Source: Tabrizicola sp. (GTDB taxonomy: Bacteria > Pseudomonadota > Alphaproteobacteria > Rhodobacterales > Rhodobacteraceae). From it: a stretch of DNA of 64,000 nt. Made by a program: the position numbers and the translations under genes. The notes beneath the pieces are model-generated. The model was not told the origin of the DNA. It worked only from the letters and a program-made list of their open reading frames with translations, and searched no databases. The stretch lies in assembly GCF_030373185.1 (NCBI RefSeq), contig NZ_JAUCZH010000001.1, positions 868,001-932,000 on the forward strand, given 5' to 3'. The number at the start of each line of letters is the position of its first letter. The first letter of the stretch is position 1. Positions 1 to 8,365 of the stretch are shown here, one piece after another.

Positions 1-6
1 CGAGGG

Positions 7-29
7 AAAGATTTTTGGCGAAAATTTTT
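7..29. terminator. AT-rich palindrome, possible terminator of an upstream gene
   Basis: AAAGATTTT (7-15) pairs with AAAATTTTT (21-29) through one G-U pair and a five-base loop. It resembles the stronger element after tkt at 7148-7178. The gene it would terminate lies outside the window, so the role is inferred. Confidence 0.35.
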
Positions 30-107
30 GCGCCTGTGGCAGCGGGGGCGGTTTGCCCTTCCCCCGTCTTTCCATTATGAGGCGGCCAAGCTGCCAGAGG
101 GGATCCC

Positions 108-2270
108 ATGACCGAGCCCATGATCACGCCTGACCTGATCGCCGCGCACGGGATCAAACCCGATGAGTGGGAGCGGCTTTTGGGGATCATGGGCCGAGAG
201 CCCAGCTTTACCGAGCTTGGCATCTTCTCGGCGATGTGGAACGAGCATTGTTCCTACAAGTCCTCCAAAATCCATCTGAAGAAGCTACCGACCACGGGGC
301 CGCAGGTGATCTGCGGGCCGGGGGAGAATGCGGGTGTCGTGGATATCGGTGACGGGCAGGCGGTGGTCTTCAAGATGGAGAGCCACAACCATCCGTCCTA
401 TATCGAGCCACATCAGGGCGCCGCGACCGGCGTCGGCGGCATCCTGCGCGACGTCTTCACCATGGGCGCGCGCCCCATCGCGGCGATGAACGCGCTGTCA
501 TTTGGCCTGCCCTCGCACCCCAAGACAGCGCATCTGGTCAAGGGCGTGGTCGAGGGTGTCGGGTCATATGGCAACGCATTCGGCGTGCCAACCGTGGGCG
601 GCGAGGTGCGGTTTCACGCCAGCTACAACGGCAACTGCCTGGTGAACGCCTTTGCCGCCGGTTTGGCGGATGCCGACAAGATCTTCTACTCGGTCGCCTC
701 GGGCGTGGGGATGCCGGTGGTCTATCTGGGGGCCAAGACCGGGCGCGATGGCGTCGGCGGGGCTACCATGGCCAGCGCCGAATTCGACGACACCATCGAG
801 GAAAAGCGCCCCACGGTGCAGGTGGGCGACCCCTTTACCGAAAAGCGTCTGCTGGAGGCCTGTCTTGAGCTGATGGCCTCGGGTGCGGTGATTTCCATTC
901 AGGACATGGGGGCTGCTGGCCTGACCTGCTCGGCGGTGGAGATGGGCGACAAGGGCGGGCTTGGCATCAAGCTGCAACTGGATGACGTGCCGCAACGCGA
1001 AACCAACATGACCGCCTATGAAATGATGCTGTCGGAATCCCAAGAACGGATGCTGATGGTGCTGAAGCCGGAAATGGAGGCTGAAGCGCGGGCGATCTTC
1101 GTCAAATGGGATCTGGATTTCGCCATTGTCGGTGAGACGATTCCAGAAGACCGCTTCCTGATCCTGCAAGGCAATGAGGTGAAGGCGGATCTTCCCCTGT
1201 CGAAGCTGGCGTCTTCAGCGCCGGAATATGACCGCCCGTGGATTGAAACGCCTGCGGCGGCGGCTTTGGGTGCGGTGCCAGAGATTGGGGCGATTGACGC
1301 GTTGAAGGCGCTGATCGGTTCGCCCTCTTACGCCCACAAGGCCTGGGTCTGGGAACAGTATGACAGTCAGGTCGGCGCCGACACCATCGTCGCCCCCGGT
1401 CTGGGCGCGGGCGTGGTGCGGGTGCATGGCACGGGCAAGGCACTGGCCTTCACCAGCGATGTGACCCCACGCTATGTGAAGGCCAACCCGTTTGAAGGCG
1501 GCAAGCAGGCGGTGGCCGAGGCGTATCGCAACCTTGTGGCCGTGGGCGCGCGGCCATTGGCCACGACCGACAACCTGAACTTCGGCAACCCGGAAAAGCC
1601 TGAAATCATGGGGCAATTCGTCGGCGCGATCAGAGGCATCGGTGCGGCGGTCGCGGCCCTGGACATGCCGATCGTTTCGGGCAACGTCAGCCTTTACAAC
1701 GAAACCGACGGCAAGGGCATCCTGCCAACGCCGACGATTGGCGCGGTGGGGATACTCAGCTCCCTTGACGAATTGATTTCGGGGCAGCCGGTCGCAGGCG
1801 ATCTGGCCGTGGTGATCGGAGAGACGCGCGGGCATCTGGGGCAATCGGCGCTTCTGGCCGAGGCGTTCGGGATCGAGGCGGGCGATGCGCCCTCGGTGGA
1901 CCTTGCGGCTGAAAAGCGCTGCGGTGATTTCATCGGGGCCAACCGCAAGGCGTTCCATGCCTGCACCGACCTTTCCGATGGCGGGCTGGCGCTGGCGGGT
2001 TTCGAGATGGCTGAAGCCGCGGGCCTTGGAGTGACGCTGGAGGCAGGTGATATCCCGACGCTCTTTGGCGAAGATCAGGCGCGCTATCTGGTTGCGGTGG
2101 CGGCCACCGAAGCCGCTGCCCTGATAGCGGCGGGCAAGGCAGCGGGCGTGCCGGTTGCAACTGTCGGGCGGTTCGGCGGGGACAACGTGGCGCTTGGTGC
2201 GGATGTGGCCGCGCTGGCCGATCTGTCGCGCCTTTACCGCAGCGCCTTTGCGGCAGCGGTCGGGGTGTGA
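108..2270 (+). CDS. purL: Phosphoribosylformylglycinamidine synthase subunit PurL
   Basis: Large subunit of FGAM synthetase, which turns FGAR into FGAM with ATP and ammonia in de novo purine synthesis in the cytosol. At 720 residues it is the small-type PurL that works with separate PurS and PurQ. No glutaminase domain is present, and neither partner is in this window. Visible motifs are EHCSYKSSK near residue 46, GPGENAG near 70, ESHNHPS at about 91-97, and [14 protein letters not shown] near 484 in the second AIRS-like half. The ATG at 108 follows an AGAGGGGA ribosome binding site (96-103). The stop overlaps the next start in a GTGA arrangement, so the two genes are translationally coupled. 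Confidence 0.97.
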   Translation: MTEPMITPDLIAAHGIKPDEWERLLGIMGREPSFTELGIFSAMWNEHCSYKSSKIHLKKLPTTGPQVICGPGENAGVVDIGDGQAVVFKMESHNHPSYIEPHQGAATGVGGILRDVFTMGARPIAAMNALSFGLPSHPKTAHLVKGVVEGVGSYGNAFGVPTVGGEVRFHASYNGNCLVNAFAAGLADADKIFYSVASGVGMPVVYLGAKTGRDGVGGATMASAEFDDTIEEKRPTVQVGDPFTEKRLLEACLELMASGAVISIQDMGAAGLTCSAVEMGDKGGLGIKLQLDDVPQRETNMTAYEMMLSESQERMLMVLKPEMEAEARAIFVKWDLDFAIVGETIPEDRFLILQGNEVKADLPLSKLASSAPEYDRPWIETPAAAALGAVPEIGAIDALKALIGSPSYAHKAWVWEQYDSQVGADTIVAPGLGAGVVRVHGTGKALAFTSDVTPRYVKANPFEGGKQAVAEAYRNLVAVGARPLATTDNLNFGNPEKPEIMGQFVGAIRGIGAAVAALDMPIVSGNVSLYNETDGKGILPTPTIGAVGILSSLDELISGQPVAGDLAVVIGETRGHLGQSALLAEAFGIEAGDAPSVDLAAEKRCGDFIGANRKAFHACTDLSDGGLALAGFEMAEAAGLGVTLEAGDIPTLFGEDQARYLVAVAATEAAALIAAGKAAGVPVATVGRFGGDNVALGADVAALADLSRLYRSAFAAAVGV

Positions 2271-2752
2271 CGCTGCGCCCCGGCACAACGGCCGACATCG
2301 CCTTTATCCGCAGCTTGACGACGCGGCCGGACTATGCGCCGTTCATCGGTGATTCCGATGTGGTGACGCTGCAAGGCTGGATCGACAGCCTGGCCGCGCG
2401 AGTGGTGATCTGGGAGGAGGGCGCGGCCAGGGGCTTTGCCGTCTTTCGCCAGATCGGCGATCCCTCTGGCGCGGTGGAACTGTTCCGCATCGCCTTGGAA
2501 AGTACGGGGACCGGGCGGGGTGATGCCTTCTTCAATGCGCTTCTTGATCACGCCTTCCGCGATCTGGGTGCCGCGCGGATCTGGTTCGATGCCAGCGGCG
2601 AAAACCCCCGGGCGATGAAGGTCTACGAGCGCGCCGGCTGCCTGCGCGAAGGCGTGCAGCGCGCCCAGTGGTGGCGACCCTCGCTTGGCCGGGCGGTGGA
2701 CCTGCACCTGTTTGGCATGATGCGGGCAGAATGGCTGGCGCGTCGCGGCTGA
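2267..2752 (+). CDS. GNAT family N-acetyltransferase
   Basis: A 161-residue protein with the RimJ/RimL-type GNAT layout. An N-terminal [16 protein letters not shown] strand-helix is followed by a central acceptor region and a C-terminal [23 protein letters not shown] segment, where the conserved N..A...YE..GF-type helix of GNAT enzymes is recognisable. It probably acetylates an amine or protein N-terminus from acetyl-CoA, but the substrate cannot be read from the sequence. The GTG start at 2267 overlaps the purL stop by four bases, placing it in the purL-bolA-grxD operon. Confidence 0.85.
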   Translation: MTLRPGTTADIAFIRSLTTRPDYAPFIGDSDVVTLQGWIDSLAARVVIWEEGAARGFAVFRQIGDPSGAVELFRIALESTGTGRGDAFFNALLDHAFRDLGAARIWFDASGENPRAMKVYERAGCLREGVQRAQWWRPSLGRAVDLHLFGMMRAEWLARRG

Positions 2753-2824
2753 TATTGCCCCGGCAAGGAGCCTTGCAGGCCCCTGCCCCACGGCTTACAT
2801 TTGCCAGGAACGACAGGAGTTGCC

Positions 2825-3061
2825 ATGCCCATCGAAGCCCGCGACATCGAAGCCCTGCTGCGCGCCAGTTTTCCGAACGCCAGGATCAGCGTGCAAGGTG
2901 ACGACGGCGCGCATTTTGCGGCCGAAGTGATCGACGAAAGTTTTCGCGGGTTGAACCGGGTGCAGCAGCAGCGCGCGGTCTATGCGGCGCTGAAGGGCAA
3001 GATGGACGGCGCGCAGGGCGAACTTCATGCGCTGGCGCTGACGACGAAGGCACCGGACTAA
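2825..3061 (+). CDS. bolA: BolA family protein
   Basis: A 78-residue BolA/IbaG-type protein. The diagnostic segment is NRVQQQRAVYAAL (family R-Q-R-VY helix-strand) at about residues 43-56. BolA proteins pair with monothiol (CGFS) glutaredoxins to hold a bridging [2Fe-2S] cluster, acting in iron sensing and Fe-S delivery. The glutaredoxin gene lies two genes downstream, which supports that pairing here. I chose the ATG at 2825 because AGGAG (2815-2819) lies five bases upstream. An ATG eight codons earlier at 2801 would add a non-conserved tail. Confidence 0.93.
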   Translation: MPIEARDIEALLRASFPNARISVQGDDGAHFAAEVIDESFRGLNRVQQQRAVYAALKGKMDGAQGELHALALTTKAPD

Positions 3062-3062
3062 G

Positions 3063-3245
3063 ATGACGGGCTCGGCACTTGGTCAGTTGGGGATGGCTGT
3101 GATGGCGCTGTTTGGCATTGTCAGTGTCATCCGGGCGCGCCGCAACCGGGGCAAGACCGACGAGGACGCCCAGATCCGTCAGGCACGGCAATTGGAAATG
3201 GAGCGGCGGATGGCATCCTATCTTGCCGCCCGGGATGACAGATAA
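3063..3245 (+). CDS. Small membrane protein between bolA and grxD
   Basis: A 60-residue protein of unknown function that starts one base after the bolA stop and ends 16 bases before the grxD start. Residues 7-24 (GQLGMAVMALFGIVSVIR) form one hydrophobic segment. A strongly charged Arg/Lys/Glu/Gln tail follows (RARRNRGK, then RQARQLEMERRMASYL) and is predicted to be a cytosolic amphipathic helix. The tight packing argues that it is translated with its neighbours. I do not recognise a named family; a role in the BolA-glutaredoxin module is only inferred from position. Confidence 0.7.
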   Translation: MTGSALGQLGMAVMALFGIVSVIRARRNRGKTDEDAQIRQARQLEMERRMASYLAARDDR

Positions 3246-3261
3246 CCCGAAGGAGCGTGCG

Positions 3262-3621
3262 ATGACCGCCGTTGAGACCATCAAGACCACCATCGACAAG
3301 AACGACGTGGTGCTGTTCATGAAAGGCACCAAGATGATGCCGCAATGCGGCTTTTCCAGCCGCGTGGCGGGTGTGTTGAACTTCATGGGCGTGGAATTTG
3401 CCGATGTGAACGTGCTGGCCGATGCCGAGATCCGGCAGGGAATCAAGGATTTCTCCGACTGGCCGACGATCCCGCAGCTTTATGTGAAGGGCGAATTCGT
3501 CGGCGGCTGCGACATCATCACCGAGATGACCCTGTCGGGTGAACTGGACCAGTTGTTCGAGGCCAAGGGTGTTACATTCGACAAGGCCGCCGCCGACAAG
3601 ATCCGAGAAGCCAACGCCTGA
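3262..3621 (+). CDS. grxD: Monothiol glutaredoxin Grx4
   Basis: A 119-residue monothiol glutaredoxin with the CGFS active site at residues 29-32. The WPTIPQLYVKGEFVGGCDI stretch contains the cis-proline TIP and the GG-C-D glutathione-binding motif. Proteins of this class coordinate a glutathione-ligated [2Fe-2S] cluster as homodimers or as heterodimers with BolA, and pass it to apo-targets. The ATG at 3262 follows AAGGAG (3249-3254). The reading frame is open further upstream, to 3112 and through the preceding small gene, but the earlier codons are not conserved in the family. A hairpin at 3638-3663 follows. Confidence 0.96.
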   Translation: MTAVETIKTTIDKNDVVLFMKGTKMMPQCGFSSRVAGVLNFMGVEFADVNVLADAEIRQGIKDFSDWPTIPQLYVKGEFVGGCDIITEMTLSGELDQLFEAKGVTFDKAAADKIREANA

Positions 3622-3637
3622 CTCTTCTTGCTGGTGG

Positions 3638-3663
3638 CAGGGTGGGCAGGATTGCCCGCCCTG
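3638..3663 (+). terminator. Hairpin ending the purL-grxD operon
   Basis: An 11-bp stem (3638-3648 with 3653-3663, one G-U pair) with the four-base loop GGAT. It sits 16 bases after the grxD stop and is followed by only a weak T-rich stretch. It also lies between convergent genes. Confidence 0.6.
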
Positions 3664-3694
3664 TTCAGGCTCAGGTTTTCCCTGTCATGCAAAC

Positions 3695-4042
3695 TCAGCC
3701 TGACGCGGCGCAGGTCAGAAGTGGCTCCTCGCCTTCGGGCGTTTTCCAATACAATGTCGCCTCGTCACCCTTTGTCCACCAGACATAACCCGACCCACCA
3801 GATGGCCAGCCATAGCGCGCGCCGGATGCCGAGGGTTCGGAAATCAGCGTGAGCTGCGCCCCATCGACATGCAGGACGACGACCCCCCCTTCGGCCGCGC
3901 CCCCCTCCGCCGCATTGACATAGGTGGCAGGCACCATGACCCCCCGGTCACAGGCATAGCGCTGGGTCGTGAAGTCGGAAGCGGCGGCAAGGTTGCCGGG
4001 GACCAAAAGCAAAGCAGCGGCCGTCAGAAGCGCGCGCATCAT
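3695..4042 (-). CDS. MliC-like lysozyme inhibitor, periplasmic
   Basis: A 115-residue exported protein. Residues 1-20 are a signal peptide (hydrophobic core LLTAAALLLVPG, cleavage after AAA). The mature part has the MliC/PliC fold pattern: YACDRG near the start, the GARYGWPSGGSGYVWWTKGDEATLYW core, and a C-terminal LLTCAASG, so two cysteines could form the family disulfide. There is no lipobox cysteine at the cleavage site, so it is predicted to be soluble and periplasmic rather than a lipoprotein. The ATG at 4042 overlaps the zapA stop (ATGA), so it is the third gene of this minus-strand operon. The family inhibits c-type lysozymes. Confidence 0.8.
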   Translation of the reverse strand: MMRALLTAAALLLVPGNLAAASDFTTQRYACDRGVMVPATYVNAAEGGAAEGGVVVLHVDGAQLTLISEPSASGARYGWPSGGSGYVWWTKGDEATLYWKTPEGEEPLLTCAASG

Positions 4043-4398
4043 GCCTTTTCTTCGATTCTGGCGGCCATCGCTTCGGCGCGTGCTGCAATTTCAGCAAGCG
4101 TTTCAACGACTTGAGATGGAATTACTGCTACGTCCCGGGTTGCTGCGGGGCGGGCCTCAAGTTCTGCCAGCTTGGCGCGAAGGGTGCGCAGTTCATCTTC
4201 GACCGCCGCTGTCTTGTCGGCCAGCAGAAGCCCCGCCATAAGCAACATCTTTGCTTCCGGCAACCGCCCGATCTGGGCAACCAGCGGCGCGGCTTCGGCA
4301 TCCAGCATCGCGGCGGCGGACCGCAGGAAATGCTCCTCGCCTGGCTGACAGGAAACCTGAAAGCCCTTGCCGCCGATGGTGACTTCTAGATCAGGCAT
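4039..4398 (-). CDS. zapA: Cell division protein ZapA
   Basis: A 119-residue ZapA. The N-terminal half carries the family globular head (LEVTIGGKGFQVSCQPGEEHFLRSAAAMLDAEA) and the C-terminal half is a coiled coil (KTAAVEDELRTLRAKLAELEA). ZapA binds and cross-links FtsZ protofilaments at the division site. It overlaps the upstream coiled-coil gene by eight bases and the downstream MliC-like gene by four, so all three form one operon. Confidence 0.92.
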   Translation of the reverse strand: MPDLEVTIGGKGFQVSCQPGEEHFLRSAAAMLDAEAAPLVAQIGRLPEAKMLLMAGLLLADKTAAVEDELRTLRAKLAELEARPAATRDVAVIPSQVVETLAEIAARAEAMAARIEEKA

Positions 4399-4906
4399 GT
4401 CCGGCCTCCGTCAGATGGGGTTCAAGGGCTGCAAGGATTTCGTCCATCTCGGCCACTTCGGTCAGCCGCAGGGCGCGCAAGGCTTCCAGTTCGGCCATGA
4501 GGGACTTGTTGATAAGCTGGGGCTCGGTCACCCCGGCCTGCTGCGCTTCACGCAAGGCGGCAAGCTGGTCGCGCAGCGCGGCATTGGTGCGCCGCATCCG
4601 TTGCAGTTCCAGCCCCTGCACATCAAGCAGACGGGTCAGCTTTTCCACCTTTTCGCGCAGATCACCTTTCGGTTCGCGGTCTTTCGCCACGCGCAGACGT
4701 TCCTGCAATTGCGCGGTCAGGGCCTTTTCCTCGTCCAATTGCGCCCGCAAGGCGGCGTCGGCCACCGATGCAGCAACCGATGCAGCAACTGGGGCTGCAA
4801 CCGGGCTGGCATCGGCGCGCGGTGCGGCGGCAAGTTTGTCCACCCCCTTGCCAATCCGTTCCAGCGCTGCCGTGATCCGCTGTTCGAGCGCGGCTATGTC
4901 CTGCAT
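4391..4906 (-). CDS. Coiled-coil protein encoded upstream of zapA
   Basis: A 171-residue protein without a recognised catalytic domain. It has an N-terminal helix (QDIAALEQRITAALERIGKGVDKLA), a low-complexity Ala/Val/Pro linker at about 50-67, and then a long coiled coil from about 70 to 150 with heptads of Leu and charged residues (EKALTAQLQERLRV, EKVEKLTRLLDVQGLELQRM). Overlap with zapA by eight bases suggests coupled translation and a role in the divisome, perhaps stabilising ZapA or FtsZ. That role is inference from context. Confidence 0.75.
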   Translation of the reverse strand: MQDIAALEQRITAALERIGKGVDKLAAAPRADASPVAAPVAASVAASVADAALRAQLDEEKALTAQLQERLRVAKDREPKGDLREKVEKLTRLLDVQGLELQRMRRTNAALRDQLAALREAQQAGVTEPQLINKSLMAELEALRALRLTEVAEMDEILAALEPHLTEAGHA

Positions 4907-5030
4907 CGCAAACCCCTTCCGTCAAAGTCCGGCCATCCTGCGCCAGCCCCCCGGTTCACAAAGCGAATCGCCCGCCCGGGGTCAAGACCGATCTTAGCGC
5001 GAAAGCGGGCAAAGGGGACGGGCCTTTCTT

Positions 5031-5114
5031 CCCAAGGCCTTGGGCTGTGTGCTTGATCTTGCCGGTGGCGGTGGGTAGGACGCTGGCAAAGCCAGACACG
5101 CCCTCAGCCAAAGG
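5031..5114 (+). promoter_or_regulatory. Structured tkt leader that can mask the ribosome binding site
   Basis: The segment CCTTGGGCTG (5038-5047) can pair with CAGCCAAAGG (5105-5114) at nine of ten positions. The right arm contains the AAAGG part of the tkt Shine-Dalgarno (5110-5116). Inside lies a perfect hairpin, CTGGC (5083-5087)/GCCAG (5091-5095) with an AAA loop. The left arm also belongs to a perfect 14-base palindrome (5031-5044, CCCAAGGCCTTGGG), which gives an alternative local pairing. This suggests a two-state translational switch, but no known riboswitch class was recognised. Confidence 0.4.
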
Positions 5115-5123
5115 AATCCCGCC

Positions 5124-7139
5124 TTGGACATCCAGACCCTCCGCGCCAAGCACCCCGATCACTGGATGCGCGCCACCGCGATCCGCGCTCTCGCGCTTGA
5201 CGCCGTGGCCGCCGCGAACTCTGGCCATTCGGGCATGCCGATGGGCATGGCCGATGTGGCAACCGTGCTTTTTGAAAAGCACCTGAAGTTCGACCCCAAG
5301 GCGCCGCGCTGGGCGGATCGTGACCGGTTCATCCTGTCGGCGGGGCATGGGTCGATGCTGATCTACGCGCTCCTGTACCTGACCGGCTATGAGGACATGA
5401 CGCTGGACCAGATCAAGGCCTTCCGCCAGTGGGGTGCCATCACCGCCGGCCACCCGGAATACGGCCATGTTGCGGGCGTGGAGACCACCACCGGCCCGCT
5501 GGGCCAGGGCATCGCCAACGCCGTGGGTTTTGCGATGGCCGAAGAAAACCTGCGCGCGCGCTGGGGGGCCAAGGTGCAGGACCACCATACCTGGGTCATC
5601 GCCGGTGACGGTTGCCTGATGGAGGGCGTCAGCCAGGAGGCGATCGGTCTTGCCGGCAAGCAGCAGCTGTCGCGGCTGATCGTGCTGTGGGATGACAACG
5701 GCATCACTATCGATGGCAAGGTGTCGATCTCTGATGTGACCGACCAGAAGGCGCGCTTTGCGGCCTCGGGATGGGATGTGTTTGCCTGTGACGGCCACGA
5801 TCCCGAAGACATCGACCGGGCGCTGACGGCGGCCAAGGCCTCGGCCCGTCCGGCGCTGGTGGCCTGCAAGACGCATATCGCGCTGGGCCATGCCGCGCAG
5901 GATACCTCGAAAGGCCATGGCGCGCTGACCGACAAGGCGCAGCTTCAGGCCGCCAAGGAGGGCTACGGCTGGCCCGGCGGCCCGTTCGAGGTGCCTGCCG
6001 ACATCAAGCGCTGGTGGGAAAGCCTTGGGGCCAAAGGCGCCAAGGCCCGCGCAGAATGGGAGACGCGGATGGCTGCCCTGTCGCCCGCCAGGCAGTCCGA
6101 ATTCGCGCGCATCTTCGCGGGTGAAGCTCCAGCCAAGCTGGCCGCGACCATCCGCGCGGTGAAGAAGCAGGCCGTGGCCGACATGCCGAAGCTGGCCACC
6201 CGTTCCGCATCGGAAAAGGTCCTGCAAGCGGTGAACCCGGCAATGCCGGAAACCATCGGCGGGTCGGCCGACCTGACCGGGTCCAACAACACCAAGACTG
6301 CAGACCTTGGCACCTTCACGCCTGATGACCGCAAGGGCCGTTACGTCTATTTCGGCATCCGCGAACATGGCATGGCCGCCGCGATGAACGGCATGGCGCT
6401 GCATGGCGGCGTGCGGCCCTATGGCGGCACCTTCATGTGCTTTACCGACTATGCCCGCCCGTCCATGCGGCTTTCGGCGCTGATGGGGGTGCCGGTGGTC
6501 TATGTGATGACGCATGACTCCATCGGTCTGGGCGAAGACGGCCCGACCCACCAGCCGGTCGAACATCTGGCGATTTCGCGTGCCACCCCGAACACGCTTG
6601 TGATCCGCCCCGCCGACATGGTCGAAGTGGCCGAAGCGTGGGAAATTGCGCTGACCGAAAAGACCCGGCCTTCGGTTCTGGCACTCAGCCGCCAGAACCT
6701 GCCTGCGGTGCGCAAGACCCATACGGCGCAGAACATGGTCGCCAAGGGGGCCTATGTGCTGGCCGAGGCGACGGGCAAGCGGCAGGTGATCCTGATCGCC
6801 ACCGGGTCCGAGGTGGAAATCGCGCTCAAGGCCCGCGCGGCGCTGGAGGCTGAAGGGATCGGCACCCGCGTCGTGTCGATGCCGTCGATGGAGCTGTTCG
6901 CCGCACAAGACGAAGCATGGCGCAAGAAGGTGCTGCCCGCAGGCCCCGTGCGTGTGGCCATCGAGGCCGGCGTGCGCATGGGCTGGGATCGCTGGCTTCT
7001 GGGCGAACGCGGGCGTGAGGCCAAGGCAGGCTTTGTTGGCATGTCCTCGTTCGGTGCTTCGGCCCCGATGGAACGGCTTTACGCCGAATTCGGCATCACC
7101 GCCGAGGCGACAGTGGCCAAGGCCAAATCGCTGCTCTGA
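5124..7139 (+). CDS. tkt: Transketolase
   Basis: A 671-residue ThDP-dependent transketolase that moves two-carbon ketol units between sugar phosphates in the pentose phosphate (and, where present, Calvin) pathway. Visible motifs: GHSGMPMG near residue 32, [18 protein letters not shown] near 71, the ThDP/Mg motif [13 protein letters not shown] near 160, DDNGITIDG near 190, and [13 protein letters not shown] near 471 in the pyrimidine domain. The start is a TTG at 5124, eight bases after an AAAGGA site. No in-frame ATG fits the family N-terminus. It stands alone on the plus strand between a structured leader and a strong terminator, and the gap genes lie nearby. Confidence 0.96.
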   Translation: MDIQTLRAKHPDHWMRATAIRALALDAVAAANSGHSGMPMGMADVATVLFEKHLKFDPKAPRWADRDRFILSAGHGSMLIYALLYLTGYEDMTLDQIKAFRQWGAITAGHPEYGHVAGVETTTGPLGQGIANAVGFAMAEENLRARWGAKVQDHHTWVIAGDGCLMEGVSQEAIGLAGKQQLSRLIVLWDDNGITIDGKVSISDVTDQKARFAASGWDVFACDGHDPEDIDRALTAAKASARPALVACKTHIALGHAAQDTSKGHGALTDKAQLQAAKEGYGWPGGPFEVPADIKRWWESLGAKGAKARAEWETRMAALSPARQSEFARIFAGEAPAKLAATIRAVKKQAVADMPKLATRSASEKVLQAVNPAMPETIGGSADLTGSNNTKTADLGTFTPDDRKGRYVYFGIREHGMAAAMNGMALHGGVRPYGGTFMCFTDYARPSMRLSALMGVPVVYVMTHDSIGLGEDGPTHQPVEHLAISRATPNTLVIRPADMVEVAEAWEIALTEKTRPSVLALSRQNLPAVRKTHTAQNMVAKGAYVLAEATGKRQVILIATGSEVEIALKARAALEAEGIGTRVVSMPSMELFAAQDEAWRKKVLPAGPVRVAIEAGVRMGWDRWLLGERGREAKAGFVGMSSFGASAPMERLYAEFGITAEATVAKAKSLL

Positions 7140-7147
7140 CGCTGGAC

Positions 7148-7178
7148 GCCCAAGAGTTTTTGTCAAAAATTCTTGGGC
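7148..7178. terminator. Terminator after tkt
   Basis: A 14-bp stem (7148-7161 with 7165-7178, one G-U pair) with the loop GTC. The stem carries a run of five Ts and a run of five As, so it can act in both directions between tkt and the convergent DUF808 gene. Confidence 0.8.
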
Positions 7179-7205
7179 TTGCCCGTCCCGGCCTGATTGG
7201 AAGGG

Positions 7206-8180
7206 TCAATGGGCCGCGGCCTTCCTTCCGGTCATGACCGCCCAAAGTGGCCCGATGATCCGTGTGGCCAGCGGGATCAGCAACACCCCAAGGATCAGCC
7301 CGAAGGCCCCGTCGAAAAAGGCGGTCACGATCCATTCCGCAAAGCCCCTGCTCGTCTCAAGGGACTGCGTGGCCGCCACGGCGATGTGGTGGATGGTCTC
7401 ATACGGCCAGGGCCAAAGATGAGTCACCTCCAGCCCGTGCAGCACGATGCTGCCGCCGACCCACAGCATCGCCGCCGTGCCGACGGTGGACAAGACCGCC
7501 ATCAGCTTCGGCATTGCCAAGACGAGCCCACGCCCCAGCGCCCGGCCGCCAGTTGTGCGCCCGGTCGCAGCCATGTGCATCCCGACATCATCCATCTTCA
7601 CGATCAGCGCCACCGCGCCATAGACCGCCACGGTAATCAACGCCCCTACCACCGCCAGCGTGATCGCCTGCATCCAGAAGCTTGGGCTCTCAATTGTGGC
7701 AAGGGCGATGGTCATGATCTCGGCCGACAGGATGAAATCGGTCTTGATCGCGCCTGCGACCTTTTCTTCTTCAAGATGGGCGGGGTCTCGGGTGTCAAAA
7801 TCCGCCTCGACCTGAGGGTCGGCATGGGGGAACAGCACGTGGACCACCTTCTCCGCGCCCTCAAAGCACAGATAGGCCCCGCCCAGCATCAAGAGGGGCG
7901 TGATCGCCTGCGGCAGGAAATGATCCAGCGCCAGAAGCGCGGGCAACAGGATGATCAGCTTGTTCTTCATTGACCCCAGCGCGATGCGCCAGATGATCGG
8001 CAACTCGCGGTCGGCTGAAAAACCATGCACATATTTCGGGGTGACAGCGGCGTCATCAATCACCACCCCCGCCGCCTTGACCCCGGCCTTGGTTGCCGCA
8101 GCGGCGATATCGTCAACCGAGGCTGCGGCCACCTTGGCAATCGCGGCCACGTCATCAAGTAATGCGAGAAGTCCGCTCAT
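7206..8180 (-). CDS. DUF808 family inner membrane protein (YedI-like)
   Basis: A 324-residue protein of the DUF808 family. The N-terminus MSGLLALLDDVAAIAKVAAASVDDIAAAA is the family signature. It is followed by several hydrophobic segments, including LIILLPALLALDHFLPQAITPLLMLGGAYLCFEG, MTIALATIESPSFWMQAITLAVVGALITVAVYGAVALIV and a C-terminal LILGVLLIPLATRIIGPLW. The function is unknown. I chose the ATG at 8180 because AGGAG lies six bases upstream; the frame is open to 8234 but the extra residues are not family-like. Confidence 0.88.
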   Translation of the reverse strand: MSGLLALLDDVAAIAKVAAASVDDIAAAATKAGVKAAGVVIDDAAVTPKYVHGFSADRELPIIWRIALGSMKNKLIILLPALLALDHFLPQAITPLLMLGGAYLCFEGAEKVVHVLFPHADPQVEADFDTRDPAHLEEEKVAGAIKTDFILSAEIMTIALATIESPSFWMQAITLAVVGALITVAVYGAVALIVKMDDVGMHMAATGRTTGGRALGRGLVLAMPKLMAVLSTVGTAAMLWVGGSIVLHGLEVTHLWPWPYETIHHIAVAATQSLETSRGFAEWIVTAFFDGAFGLILGVLLIPLATRIIGPLWAVMTGRKAAAH

Positions 8181-8247
8181 GTCTGGCTCCTGCCGGTCAG
8201 GCCCATGGCGTAGCGCGGAACGCAGATTCGGCATAGCCCTGCAAAAG

Positions 8248-8278
8248 GTTAGCGCAAACAGGCGAAGATTGCGCTAAC
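8248..8278. promoter_or_regulatory. Inverted repeat upstream of gap1, CceR-like operator candidate
   Basis: GTTAGCGCAA (8248-8257) and TTGCGCTAAC (8269-8278) are perfect reverse complements separated by 11 bases. Each half resembles TGTTAnCGnTAACA, the motif I recall for the LacI-type carbon regulator CceR of Rhodobacter sphaeroides. The repeat lies 88 bases upstream of the gap1 start. Confidence 0.5.
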
Positions 8279-8365
8279 ATGCTGTTTTCTTGTCGCTTTC
8301 CGACTTTTCAGCCCTATGGTCAGCCGTTATGGCGCAGGCAGGCTATTCCAAGGCAGGGGCAAGAC

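Noticed and set aside
4907-5123. 6S RNA next to zapA
   Set aside because: zapA neighbours ssrS in E. coli, but the only strong structure here is about 80 bases long and ends at the tkt ribosome binding site. No 150-base rod with a central bubble could be drawn.
4956-7166. Long open frame antisense to tkt (about 736 codons)
   Set aside because: It lies opposite a clear transketolase gene. The translation is His/Arg/Gly-rich with no domain, as expected from third-position GC bias.
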